Shown here in pieces: positions 1-8,207 of a stretch of 64,000 bases of DNA. The stretch covers positions 80,000 through 143,999 of the forward strand of contig NZ_JAKRWM010000015.1 of the NCBI RefSeq assembly GCF_022352055.1, in the 5' to 3' direction. This DNA is from Cohnella mopanensis. Lineage in GTDB: Bacteria; Bacillota; Bacilli; Paenibacillales; Paenibacillaceae. The notes under the pieces were generated by a model, which saw only the letters and a program-made list of their open reading frames with translations, searched no databases and was not told the DNA's origin. The translations under genes and the position numbers were made by a program. The number at the start of each line of letters is the position of its first letter. The first letter of the stretch is position 1.

Positions 1-2012
1 ATGGAAAAGGCAAGTACTACGACAATAGTGATCCAGATGCAGCCTTAACCAATTTCACGAACGATCTAATAACACGTGTTAACCAGGATGCAGTACTTGA
101 CCATTATCTTCTACTCGGGGAATCACTGGATTATATGACGAGTTACCTCGATCCGGAAGGTGATCCGGAACGGGATGCCAGATGGCGTTTCGACCATGAT
201 CCATCCGTCTTCGAGAACAATCAAGGATCGATAGATAACAACGGAGGCTTTATACCGGGAGCAATCATTACACCGCCGAAGGTAGGAAAGTACGAGGTTC
301 AATATCAAGCTCAGGACAATCCGACGACGAATCCGAATTATTTCTCGTATAGGAAATGGAGCGAGGGGCCGGGGGATACGCTGACTTTCTATGTCCACCG
401 TGCGCCGTTTGCCTTGTTCACGGCCAGTGCGAATCTAATCAGCAATCAATATCATGTGGCCATCCGGGAATATTCCTACGACCTAGATCATCAAACCGCG
501 ACGGGCAAAGGCATTGCTCAGAAAGTGTGGCGCTGGAAAAACATCAAAGATGCGGGCTGGACACTGGGGTTGCCTCCGACGATATTGGGCGAGAACGAAC
601 AATATGTCGTATCGCTCAAGGTTAAGGATGTGGAAGGCGCTTGGTCGGATGAGAACGTGCAGATCATCGGTTCAACCGGAAATCTGCCACCAGTCGCATT
701 ATTTACGGCTGAACCGGCGCGAATATCCCAAGCGGATAACTTAACGATTACGGACCTGTCCTACGATCCTAACAATGATCCCATCGTTGAACGCAAATGG
801 GATGCGACTAAAGATGGCGTGCAGATCTATGCTGGGGCAACACCTCCAACGGCGAACCAACTTAAATCTGGAGCTACGGCTAAAGGTAAACTTGCGATTG
901 GAACGTACACGCTATCGCTTCAAGTTAGGGACGAGCCTCCAGTCGGAGTCTCGATGTGGAGTAACATCTATAAGCAGGACATACGGATCTTAAACGTGCC
1001 TCCCGAAGCCATTATGCAGATTCCAAATGGGACAAAGGATAACCCGACGGTATTCTCTTCGAAAAGGCCTGTCTTCAGATGGGTGCAAACGGACGCGGAT
1101 CCGGGTACGGTGTTCAAGAAATATCAAATCCAGATCATCAATGAATACAACAGTAATTTCATCGCGGATTCAGGTGAGTTGAATCAGAACACGTCTGCGA
1201 CTACGGCAACCTGGACGATGACAACTGACCTTCCGACGGGGAAAAAGATGCAAATTAGAGTACGCGTAAACGACGGTATTGAGTGGTCGAATTGGTCGCC
1301 GAGGACGTGGTTTATGATCAATTCCCCGCCGATTGCGGACTTCGATTGGTCGCCTAAGCCATTGTGGGAAGGAGATCTCATTTCATTAATCAATCAGTCT
1401 ACGGATCCAGATGGAGATATCCTCGCTTATCGTTGGGACATTACGGGGCCTAATGGTTATATGCGCACGAGTACCGATATCCATCCGACCCTACCGGATA
1501 CGGCGAATCGTCCCGGTATCTATAACGTCACGCTAACGGCCAAGGATCCCAGCGGAGAATCGGCAACGATGACTAAACCCATTGTAGTCGGAGAGCTAAT
1601 CTTGAATGGCAGGGTAAAGCATACGCCGCAGTGGGAGGAGAACCGATTGAATTGGAACTCCAAGAATCCTAAGAAAACCCGTGCGGAAAATGTTTTTTGG
1701 GCGGGAGAAGCTTTCGTGCTGGAAGCAACGGTAACGGATACGGGCACTTCCGAGACGCATGCGTTATCCGTTCATGCTATGGCTTCGATTGAGTTGCAGA
1801 AGAGCTTAATGGAAACGGCGCCGCGATCGGAGTTATGGACAGCGATGCTGCTTCAAGGGGATACGAACATCTCCTTCGAAGATTTGCCTAACGGTCCGTA
1901 CGTGTTCGTGTTTACTGTTAATTACAGCAACGGAGTTACGAAGACGTCCGCCGTTCCGATTGAAATTCGCAATACGGTTGACGAGTATGTTCAAGTCCAT
2001 CGAATTCAATAG
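1..2012 (+). CDS. PKD/Ig-like repeat surface protein, 3' part only
   Basis: The frame is open from base 3 with no start in the window, so this is the C-terminal ~669 residues of a longer protein. An in-frame ATG at 135 is internal. Several beta-sandwich modules are visible with PKD-like signatures, such as PPVALFTAEPARI, a YDPNNDPI stretch, and IADFDWSPKPLWEGD followed by STDPDGDILAYRWDI. A region near bases 1030-1330 reads like a fibronectin-III or sugar-binding-like module (RPVFRWVQTDADPGT ... RVRVNDGIEWSNWSPR). PKD-type modules usually act as spacers or carbohydrate-contact domains in secreted proteins. No sortase motif or transmembrane anchor is seen at the C-terminus. The anchor or catalytic part, if any, must lie upstream of the window. 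Function unknown. Confidence 0.8.
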   Translation, partial: GKGKYYDNSDPDAALTNFTNDLITRVNQDAVLDHYLLLGESLDYMTSYLDPEGDPERDARWRFDHDPSVFENNQGSIDNNGGFIPGAIITPPKVGKYEVQYQAQDNPTTNPNYFSYRKWSEGPGDTLTFYVHRAPFALFTASANLISNQYHVAIREYSYDLDHQTATGKGIAQKVWRWKNIKDAGWTLGLPPTILGENEQYVVSLKVKDVEGAWSDENVQIIGSTGNLPPVALFTAEPARISQADNLTITDLSYDPNNDPIVERKWDATKDGVQIYAGATPPTANQLKSGATAKGKLAIGTYTLSLQVRDEPPVGVSMWSNIYKQDIRILNVPPEAIMQIPNGTKDNPTVFSSKRPVFRWVQTDADPGTVFKKYQIQIINEYNSNFIADSGELNQNTSATTATWTMTTDLPTGKKMQIRVRVNDGIEWSNWSPRTWFMINSPPIADFDWSPKPLWEGDLISLINQSTDPDGDILAYRWDITGPNGYMRTSTDIHPTLPDTANRPGIYNVTLTAKDPSGESATMTKPIVVGELILNGRVKHTPQWEENRLNWNSKNPKKTRAENVFWAGEAFVLEATVTDTGTSETHALSVHAMASIELQKSLMETAPRSELWTAMLLQGDTNISFEDLPNGPYVFVFTVNYSNGVTKTSAVPIEIRNTVDEYVQVHRIQ

Positions 2013-2027
2013 CTTTATTTTCAGTAG

Positions 2028-2072
2028 AAAGGCGCCCGTTCTCTCGTGCAAGAGAGAGAAAGGGCGCTTTTT
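2028..2072 (+). terminator. Rho-independent terminator after the PKD protein
   Basis: A long stem pairs the GGCGCCCGTTCTCTC arm with a GAGAGAAAGGGCGC arm across a short loop and runs into a T tract. It lies between two convergent genes and best serves the + strand. Confidence 0.85.
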
Positions 2073-2089
2073 GTATCCAAGATCTGAAG

Positions 2090-3061
2090 TTATAGCGTCC
2101 AACGGAGAAGCAACCCCGACTGGGTCAGCCCGGATCCGAAACCGTATAAAGCCAATATTTGCCCCGAGACAAGCTTGCCTTCAGAGTAGGCGGCATCTAA
2201 GGCCAGAGGAATGGATGCTGCCGAAGTATTGCCATTACGGATAACGCTTTGCAAAGCTTTCTCTGAAGGCAGTTCCAGTCTTTCGCAAATGGCTTCAATC
2301 ATCCTGAGGTTAGCGCTATGCGGGATAAACCAATCAAGTTCCTCAAGCGTTAATCCAGCTTTGCCAAGAAGATCCCTTACTCCGTCCGGAACGGTGGATA
2401 GTGCCCATTTGTACACTTCTCTCCCGTTTTGGACGATCTTGTTGTCCGCGTTGCAGTAAACCTGCATGCCGCCAGTACCATCCGTATTGGCATTTGAGGC
2501 AAGGAAAGCCCCGACGTCCGTGGCTTCGACTAATACGGCGCCTGCTCCATCGCCGAACAGGATACAAGTCGAACGATCGGTATAATCGGTTATTTTCGTT
2601 AAATTTTCCGCTCCGATCACCAGTACTTTGCGATATACTCCCGACAAAATGAATCCATTCGCTGCATGAAGCGCCGAAACGAAACCGGCGCATGCGGCGC
2701 TTAGGTCGAAGGCAAGGCATTTCGTTGCCCCGATGGCCTGTTGAACTTGCGAGGCGACGGAAGGGAAAGGCATATCCGGGGTCGAGGTCGCTATTATGAT
2801 CGCATCGATTGTAGTTGCATCGACGGAGGGGAATCGGGCTAACATATCATGAACGGCGGCAATGGCCAGATGGCTTGTCGTCTGATCGGGATTCGTTTGA
2901 TGACGCTGCTCGATTCCGGTTCGCCTAACAATCCACTCGTGGTTGGTATCGACCATTTTTTCCAGATCGGAATTCGTAATGACTTGTTCGGGTACATAAC
3001 TTCCGATCGCTGTAATATGGGCTCTGGAATTCAATACGGCCCTATCCAAATGCGTGCTCAT
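2090..3061 (-). CDS. fabH: 3-oxoacyl-ACP synthase III (KAS III)
   Basis: Condenses acetyl-CoA or a branched acyl-CoA with malonyl-ACP to start fatty-acid synthesis in the cytoplasm. The 323-residue length fits the family. The catalytic triad is visible: Cys124 in DLSAACAGF, His248 in WFIPHSANLR, Asn278 in RNGNTSAAS. The N-terminal DTNHEWIVRRTGI signature of FabH is also present. The start is set by GGAGGG seven bases before ATG. The gene stands alone, convergent with the PKD gene, and is preceded by a strong promoter with a FapR-like operator. Bacilli often carry two FabH copies, so this may be one of a pair. Confidence 0.95.
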   Translation of the reverse strand: MSTHLDRAVLNSRAHITAIGSYVPEQVITNSDLEKMVDTNHEWIVRRTGIEQRHQTNPDQTTSHLAIAAVHDMLARFPSVDATTIDAIIIATSTPDMPFPSVASQVQQAIGATKCLAFDLSAACAGFVSALHAANGFILSGVYRKVLVIGAENLTKITDYTDRSTCILFGDGAGAVLVEATDVGAFLASNANTDGTGGMQVYCNADNKIVQNGREVYKWALSTVPDGVRDLLGKAGLTLEELDWFIPHSANLRMIEAICERLELPSEKALQSVIRNGNTSAASIPLALDAAYSEGKLVSGQILALYGFGSGLTQSGLLLRWTL

Positions 3062-3106
3062 GTTGATTCCCTCCGTTTTTCATTTTTTTATATTTAGTAT
3101 TAAGTA

Positions 3107-3123
3107 TTAGTACCAGGTATTAA
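3107..3123 (-). promoter_or_regulatory. FapR-type operator
   Basis: The 17-base TTAGTACCAGGTATTAA is an inverted repeat around a central base with one mismatch between arms. It matches the known FapR operator pattern (TTAGTACCTGATACTAA-like). It begins right at the predicted transcription start of fabH, where bound FapR would block RNA polymerase until malonyl-CoA releases it. That mechanism is known in Bacillus and is inferred here. Confidence 0.8.
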
Positions 3124-3130
3124 TAACTTG

Positions 3131-3159
3131 ATAGTAGTACCAATGAGCTAAGTTGTCAA
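3131..3159 (-). promoter_or_regulatory. Sigma-A promoter of fabH
   Basis: On the minus strand, TTGACA (3154-3159) is followed after exactly 17 bases by TACTAT (3131-3136). The predicted start near 3124 abuts the FapR-type operator. Confidence 0.8.
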
Positions 3160-3183
3160 GGGTTGGTGTCAGCATTGTTGAGA

Positions 3184-3303
3184 ATGGAGAAACGGAAGAT
3201 GAAGAAATTTCGAAAGGCGGCAATTGTAGCTACTGGAACTGTCCTTTTGGCTTCGTTGTCGGGCGCACGACAACGAAGCCAGGGCTCTGTCGATTCGCCG
3301 TGA
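3184..3303 (+). pseudogene. Possible orphan signal-peptide remnant (39 codons)
   Basis: Reads MEKRKMKKFRKAAIVATG and then TVLLASLSG, a typical basic-then-hydrophobic secretion signal ending at a lipobox-like LSG, but an Ala follows where a lipobox Cys would stand. The frame stops 11 codons later. No clear ribosome-binding site precedes it. The most likely reading is the 5' end of a lost lipoprotein gene. It could also be chance. The rest of 3160-3439 shows nothing else convincing. Confidence 0.3.
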
Positions 3304-3439
3304 GCAAATTATAGAACTTCCAGGTAGGAGTAGTGGATAGAGGGGCAGGCCAAGATTCGCAAATGTTAACCAATTAAATAAAGAGCGCTCCGCGAGGGGC
3401 GCCTTTAAATGTTGCATTATATACCACCGTATACCGAAA

Positions 3440-4300
3440 TCATTTGCCTTGAATACGGTATGATCTCGGGGTTAGTCCAGTCACTCCTTTAAAAGTCTGA
3501 TAAAAATGTCGCATACCCTGGAAGCCACAGGCTAGTGCTATCGTTTCGATGTTGTCATCCGATGAGAGAAGCAATTCCTTTGCTAGGACGATTCGTTTGG
3601 TGTTCACGTAATCGGTCACATTCATGCCAGTGAGTTGCTTGAAGACTCGCGAAAAGTGGGCGGAACTGATGCAAGCTTTGTCAGACATATCCGAGAGTCC
3701 GCCGCATCCGACAGGGTCGCGGTCAATGTCAAGCAAAGCGTTCCGGATCCATTGGGGACCGATTCCGGTGATAGGCGAGGACGTTTCTTTCGTGAACGGA
3801 TGTCGGCTTAACTCTATCAATAATTGCTGCAATTGAAGCCGTTGCACATGACGATAACCGAGTTCTTTTGCTTTGTGTTCGCTAATCATTGCGTTGATTG
3901 CAGCTTCGAATTTTAGCCGGACCGGTTCGGATAAATCGATTTTATATTGTTTCTTTTTTCGTGCAATTTCAAAGCATCTGAGAGGTTCGTATCCATCGCC
4001 AAGCGAGTCCGTTTGGACGAAAGACGGCGCGAAAAATATAGCGGATGAAACGATAGGTTCGGCTGCTGAAGGAAATGCACGGTGAACAGTATTGCCAGGA
4101 ATGAGGAAGAAGTCGCCCGGTCCTTTTTCGTATAAGGCGTTGTCGATAAAGAACAGGCCTTTACCCTCGTGAATGTACACCAGTTCAAACAAGTCGTGCA
4201 AGTGATCCGGAAGCTCATTCTCGGAGTAGCGAATACCTTTGAAGACTAAATCGAACGGAAAGATCGGATCGAGCAAAAACGTCTTACGAATCGGTTGCAC
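3440..4300 (-). CDS. AraC family regulator with N-terminal cupin
   Basis: 286 residues. The first ~150 form a cupin-like sugar-sensing domain (ELPDHLHDLFELVYIHEGKG, GPGDFFLIPGNTVHRAFP). The last ~100 form two helix-turn-helix motifs typical of AraC, ending in FYQTFKGVTGLTPRSYR. The GTG start is set by GGAGG eight bases upstream. It is divergent from a decayed amidohydrolase start at 4434, a pairing common in sugar loci, so its original target may be gone. The effector is unknown; the fucose or rhamnose theme of the neighbourhood is a guess. Confidence 0.9.
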   Translation of the reverse strand: MQPIRKTFLLDPIFPFDLVFKGIRYSENELPDHLHDLFELVYIHEGKGLFFIDNALYEKGPGDFFLIPGNTVHRAFPSAAEPIVSSAIFFAPSFVQTDSLGDGYEPLRCFEIARKKKQYKIDLSEPVRLKFEAAINAMISEHKAKELGYRHVQRLQLQQLLIELSRHPFTKETSSPITGIGPQWIRNALLDIDRDPVGCGGLSDMSDKACISSAHFSRVFKQLTGMNVTDYVNTKRIVLAKELLLSSDDNIETIALACGFQGMRHFYQTFKGVTGLTPRSYRIQGK

Positions 4301-4433
4301 GAGGTCAGCCTCCTAAACAGCATCTTTGCAACAATAATAACATCAAAATCGGATATAAAGCCGCAATTGTTTGACATATAAAACTTCCTATTTGATATGT
4401 AAAATAAGTTTCAATACGAGAGGCGAGGACTTC

Positions 4434-4544
4434 ATTAGAATTGATGCCCACCGGCATTACTGGTCGATGTCTCGTAAGGATTACGGATGGATTACCCGGC
4501 AACTTCCGGTATTGTTTAGAGACTATTTACGCCAGCATATTTAA
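4434..4544 (+). pseudogene. Truncated amidohydrolase (fuconolactonase-like) N-terminus
   Basis: From an ATT where the start codon should be, the frame reads IRIDAHRHYWSMSRKDYG followed by WITRQLPVLFRDYL, then TAA. This matches the start of the amidohydrolase-2 family that includes L-fucono- and L-rhamnono-lactonases, which begin with an IDAHxHxW metal-binding motif and continue to a ...LPVLxRDYLP stretch. A purine-rich GAGGCGAG lies upstream as a ribosome-binding site. About 36 codons survive from a family of ~280 residues, and the start codon looks mutated. No other part of the gene was found nearby. Confidence 0.65.
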
Positions 4545-4579
4545 AAAAATTATGCTCAAATGCTAGGGAGACTTAAAAA

Positions 4580-6391
4580 ATGAAAGGACTCTCAAAATAT
4601 CTCAGTGGGATCTCCATCAAAAATAAACTCTTTACTACAAATATTTTGATCATTGTCATATCCGTTTCAACACTTGCTTTTTTCGCCAATCGTGTCTCAC
4701 AGAACGTCATTATCAAGAAAGCGATGAATGATTCGTCGAGAGAACTTATTTTGATTGACAATAATTTAGGAACGTTAATATCGACAGTGGAGGATTATTC
4801 GAAAATATTGGCGACGGATTATAGATTGCAGAACGAACTGTACAACGATCTGTTGGCGCATAAAGACTTCTCTGAACAAGGAAAAGTTAAGGGATTGGAT
4901 AGTTTATCCACGAAGAAGACATTCTCTGAAGTGATCAGTAACATCGTAGAGCCAAATACGAATATCAAAGGGGCAAGTATTCTCACTGCCAATCATCAAT
5001 GGATCGATGTAGGAAACGCTGATAGCGAGTTTGTATCTAAAATATTCGGTAACAGTCCTACAAGCGATACACATTTCAATAGGCCCTTTTGGACAGGACT
5101 GATTAATTTCAAATTTATTTATGAAGGAGATGACAATGTTTTTGCCGTGTCTAAAACGGTGGTCCATAAAGATACCGGCAAAATCATAGGTTTGGTTGTT
5201 TTATATGTGAAGGAATCGGTTATTTCCTCTATTTACGAAAAGAAACCTAAATACAAGGGCGGCGAGTTTTTCATTCTCGATCGATACGGGAAGATCGTTT
5301 CCAGTCAAAATAAAGAAATATTGTATCGGGATTTCAACCAGGTAACCTCTATCTCGATTCCCGATTCGCAGGATGGGGATACCAGCTACATTAGAGATGT
5401 TGGGAGCCAAAAGATGCTGGTATCGATTAATCGTTATGAACCGTTGCAATGGTCGATTGTAAGTGTTGTACCGCTTGATGAAATAACCGTGGAGCGGAAA
5501 GAAATAAATAAATATATTATGCTTATCGGCATTATATGTTTACTGCTCGCGCTTATTTTCTCCTTCCTGCTCTCGCGTTCTATCACAAGGCCTATCTTCC
5601 AACTGTCCAAGACAATGAGACATGTTCGGAGTGGAATGTTGGACGTCAGAAGTTCGTACCAATCGAAGGATGAGATCGGATATTTAAGCGACGGCTTCAA
5701 TAATTTAATGGACCGTATTGAAGCGCTGATGGCTGAGAATGTAGAGAAGCAGAGGACAAAGTCGGAAGTTGAGTTCAAATTGCTGCAATCCCAGGTTAAG
5801 CCTCATTTTTTGTACAATACGGTTGAAACGATCATATCGCTTATCAAGTTGGGTATGAGAACGGAAGCCATTGCTGCGGCGAAATATATGGCTGATTTTT
5901 ATAAAATTTCGTTAAGCAAAGGCAACGATTTTATTTCGATAAAAGAAGAGATACAGTTAACGGAAAGTTATTTGGAAATCCAACAATTGCGGTATGTGGA
6001 ATATATGGAATATACGATGGCTATCGATGATGAGATTCTGAAATGCTCCATCCCGAAGCTTACGCTGCAGCCGATCGTTGAAAATGCTATTTACCACGGA
6101 TTGAAGCGAAAAACGGAAAAGGGTTTGCTGCGAATAACCGGAAGTCGTTGCGGTGATGACGTGATCATTGTCATTTGCGATAACGGTGTGGGGATGGAAG
6201 ATGCGCAAATCAAGAGAATAGTATTGGAGTCCGACAGATCCCAGGAAAGCGTGAGCTTTGGAGCTAAAAGCGTTCATAATCGAATTCGGATGCTTTACGG
6301 AGACAGATACGGATTAAAGGCCGAAAGCATTCTAGGTTCTTATACTAAGGTTATGATCCGTCTGCCGTTCATGCAAACCCAGGAGGAATGA
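4580..6391 (+). CDS. Sensor histidine kinase, YesM type
   Basis: 603 residues. One transmembrane segment near residue 20 and another near 310-335 enclose a ~280-residue extracellular Cache-like sensor. A HAMP linker follows (SRSITRPIFQLSKTM). The His_kinase domain carries QSQVKPHFLYNTVETI with the phospho-acceptor His409, and the ATPase domain has PIVENAIYHGLKR and DNGVGM. It pairs with the response regulator that starts one base after its stop codon. Such pairs control nearby sugar ABC transporters, here most likely the genes at 8208-11347. The ligand is unknown. Confidence 0.93.
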   Translation: MKGLSKYLSGISIKNKLFTTNILIIVISVSTLAFFANRVSQNVIIKKAMNDSSRELILIDNNLGTLISTVEDYSKILATDYRLQNELYNDLLAHKDFSEQGKVKGLDSLSTKKTFSEVISNIVEPNTNIKGASILTANHQWIDVGNADSEFVSKIFGNSPTSDTHFNRPFWTGLINFKFIYEGDDNVFAVSKTVVHKDTGKIIGLVVLYVKESVISSIYEKKPKYKGGEFFILDRYGKIVSSQNKEILYRDFNQVTSISIPDSQDGDTSYIRDVGSQKMLVSINRYEPLQWSIVSVVPLDEITVERKEINKYIMLIGIICLLLALIFSFLLSRSITRPIFQLSKTMRHVRSGMLDVRSSYQSKDEIGYLSDGFNNLMDRIEALMAENVEKQRTKSEVEFKLLQSQVKPHFLYNTVETIISLIKLGMRTEAIAAAKYMADFYKISLSKGNDFISIKEEIQLTESYLEIQQLRYVEYMEYTMAIDDEILKCSIPKLTLQPIVENAIYHGLKRKTEKGLLRITGSRCGDDVIIVICDNGVGMEDAQIKRIVLESDRSQESVSFGAKSVHNRIRMLYGDRYGLKAESILGSYTKVMIRLPFMQTQEE

Positions 6392-6392
6392 C

Positions 6393-8000
6393 ATGTACAA
6401 AGTACTGGTTGTGGACGATGAATATTATTTCAGACAAGCATTGAAAGTTACGCTGCCTTGGGAGGAGTTGGGTTTTCAAATCGCGGGTGAGGCGAAGAAT
6501 GGAGAAGAAGCGCTTGCTCGAATGTCTGAAATTGAGCCAGACGTTGTCTTGGTAGATATCAATATGCCCATTATGGACGGTATGGAGTTTATTCAGAATG
6601 CCATTCGAAGTGAGCGAGACGCTAAATTTATCGTACTGACCGGACAAAGCGAATTTGCATATGCCAAACAGGCTGTGCAACTCGGAGTGTTTAATTACGT
6701 GCTTAAGCCGATAGACGAGAAGGAGCTTCAAGACTCTTTACTTGAAATAAAAGATCTGATCCAAAAGGAGCGATCCGTAAGGCTAGAGTTGAACACACTG
6801 AAAAAGCAGGCAAAAGAGAATATACCTGTTTTGAAGGATCGATTGCTAAATGAATGGCTGCAAGGCCCTAACGTCAAAATTCCCTCCTATACCACGGAAA
6901 GGTTACATTATTTGGGCATTCACTTGAAAGCCCTTAGCTATCTAGTAGTCGTAGTCGACATTGATTCAATAGAAAATTTTGTTTCCGAAGAGGACAAGCA
7001 GATTTACAAGTTAGCCGTTCAGGATATAGCTCAAGAATTTATTACGGTCGATTATCAGTTTACCAGCTGTTATGATACGAACGATCGGTTCGTGATGATT
7101 ATTGGTACTGAAGAGGGACTTTGCGACAAAATGGAGTTGCTATGCGAATCAATTCGAAAATCGGTCCAAAAGAATTTAGCTTGCACGGTAACAATCGGTA
7201 TCGGCAATAGGTATTTTGATCTTGAGTCGATAAGCGTTTCTTACAAAGAAGCGATCTATGCCCTGAGACATCGGTTCTTATTGGGAGGGAATCAGGTCAT
7301 TTCTCATTCCATGATCTCTGAGTCAGGGATGAAAGCCAGTCTATTCTCCTTAGAAAGGAGAAGTAGTCTATTAATGTGTTTGCGGGTCGGGAATCTGTCC
7401 GAGACAGAGGGATGGATCACAGAATTTTTCCAGGACGCGATTTCCAAGAATGCCTCAATGGAAATGTTTCTTGTTTCTGGTCTTGAAATGGTGTCCACTT
7501 GTCTGGAATTTTTAGATGAAATGTCGCAAAGCTTTTACCGGATCTTCCAGGATACGGCACGACCGGATATTTTTCATATATTCCAAAATATGGACTCCTA
7601 TAGCCAACTAGAGAGTTGGATTCGTTCCTTTATTCTGAAAGTGTTGGCTCATGTTCATGACAAGAAACAATCCAGGGCGGTCAAAGTGGTGGAAGAGGTA
7701 AAGTTGTATATTCAAGGCCATTACGGAAACGAGGAACTGCGAATCGAGGATATCGCAAAGAATGTGCATATGAATTACAATCACCTTTGCTATGTGTTCA
7801 AAAGGGAAACCTTCGTCACGATCAACGAATATTTGACCGAACTACGCATCACCAAAGCGAAGGAAATGCTCGACCAAGGCATACAAAGTGTTCAATACGT
7901 CGCGAGCCAGGTCGGTTACGCAGATGCTAATTATTTTAGCAAATGCTTTAAAAAGTACATAGGGGTCGCACCCAGCCAGTATATAAAAAATATCCAATAG
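6393..8000 (+). CDS. Response regulator with AraC output, YesN type
   Basis: 535 residues. The N-terminal receiver has VVDDE, the phospho-acceptor Asp55 in VLVDINMP, and a K in VLKPID. A ~270-residue middle region lies between, and the C-terminal AraC-type HTH starts near residue 430 (IEDIAKNVHMNYNHLCYVFK ... YFSKCFKKYIGVAPSQY). The gap from the kinase stop is one base and AGGAGG lies in the kinase end, so the two are translated from one transcript. It is expected to activate the downstream sugar transporter in response to the YesM-type sensor. Confidence 0.93.
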   Translation: MYKVLVVDDEYYFRQALKVTLPWEELGFQIAGEAKNGEEALARMSEIEPDVVLVDINMPIMDGMEFIQNAIRSERDAKFIVLTGQSEFAYAKQAVQLGVFNYVLKPIDEKELQDSLLEIKDLIQKERSVRLELNTLKKQAKENIPVLKDRLLNEWLQGPNVKIPSYTTERLHYLGIHLKALSYLVVVVDIDSIENFVSEEDKQIYKLAVQDIAQEFITVDYQFTSCYDTNDRFVMIIGTEEGLCDKMELLCESIRKSVQKNLACTVTIGIGNRYFDLESISVSYKEAIYALRHRFLLGGNQVISHSMISESGMKASLFSLERRSSLLMCLRVGNLSETEGWITEFFQDAISKNASMEMFLVSGLEMVSTCLEFLDEMSQSFYRIFQDTARPDIFHIFQNMDSYSQLESWIRSFILKVLAHVHDKKQSRAVKVVEEVKLYIQGHYGNEELRIEDIAKNVHMNYNHLCYVFKRETFVTINEYLTELRITKAKEMLDQGIQSVQYVASQVGYADANYFSKCFKKYIGVAPSQYIKNIQ

Positions 8001-8143
8001 CATAATCCCGTTAAACGGGGCTTGGAGACTCGTAATCTGAGAGGCTTCATGCGTCGTTTTTTAGTTGTGACCGACAATATTCCTTGCATACTGAGAATAT
8101 TCTCTGTAATCGGAAAAGGAAAGTCCGTACTATTAAATCAAGG

Positions 8144-8159
8144 TTGAATACGCTTACAA
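8144..8159 (+). promoter_or_regulatory. cre-like site (CcpA)
   Basis: TTGAATACGCTTACAA matches the cre consensus WTGNAARCGNWWWCAW at all constrained positions but one. It lies 49 bases before the binding-protein gene, so catabolite repression of the transporter is likely. The rest of the 8001-8207 gap shows no clear sigma-A promoter. Confidence 0.6.
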
Positions 8160-8207
8160 AGCTGAAGTCTACCTTAAAAACAGTTACTTGATCAGGGAGG
8201 TCAATCA

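Noticed and set aside
3169..3417. 82-codon minus-strand frame upstream of fabH
   Set aside because: No ribosome-binding site and no family features; it lies opposite the signal-peptide-like remnant.
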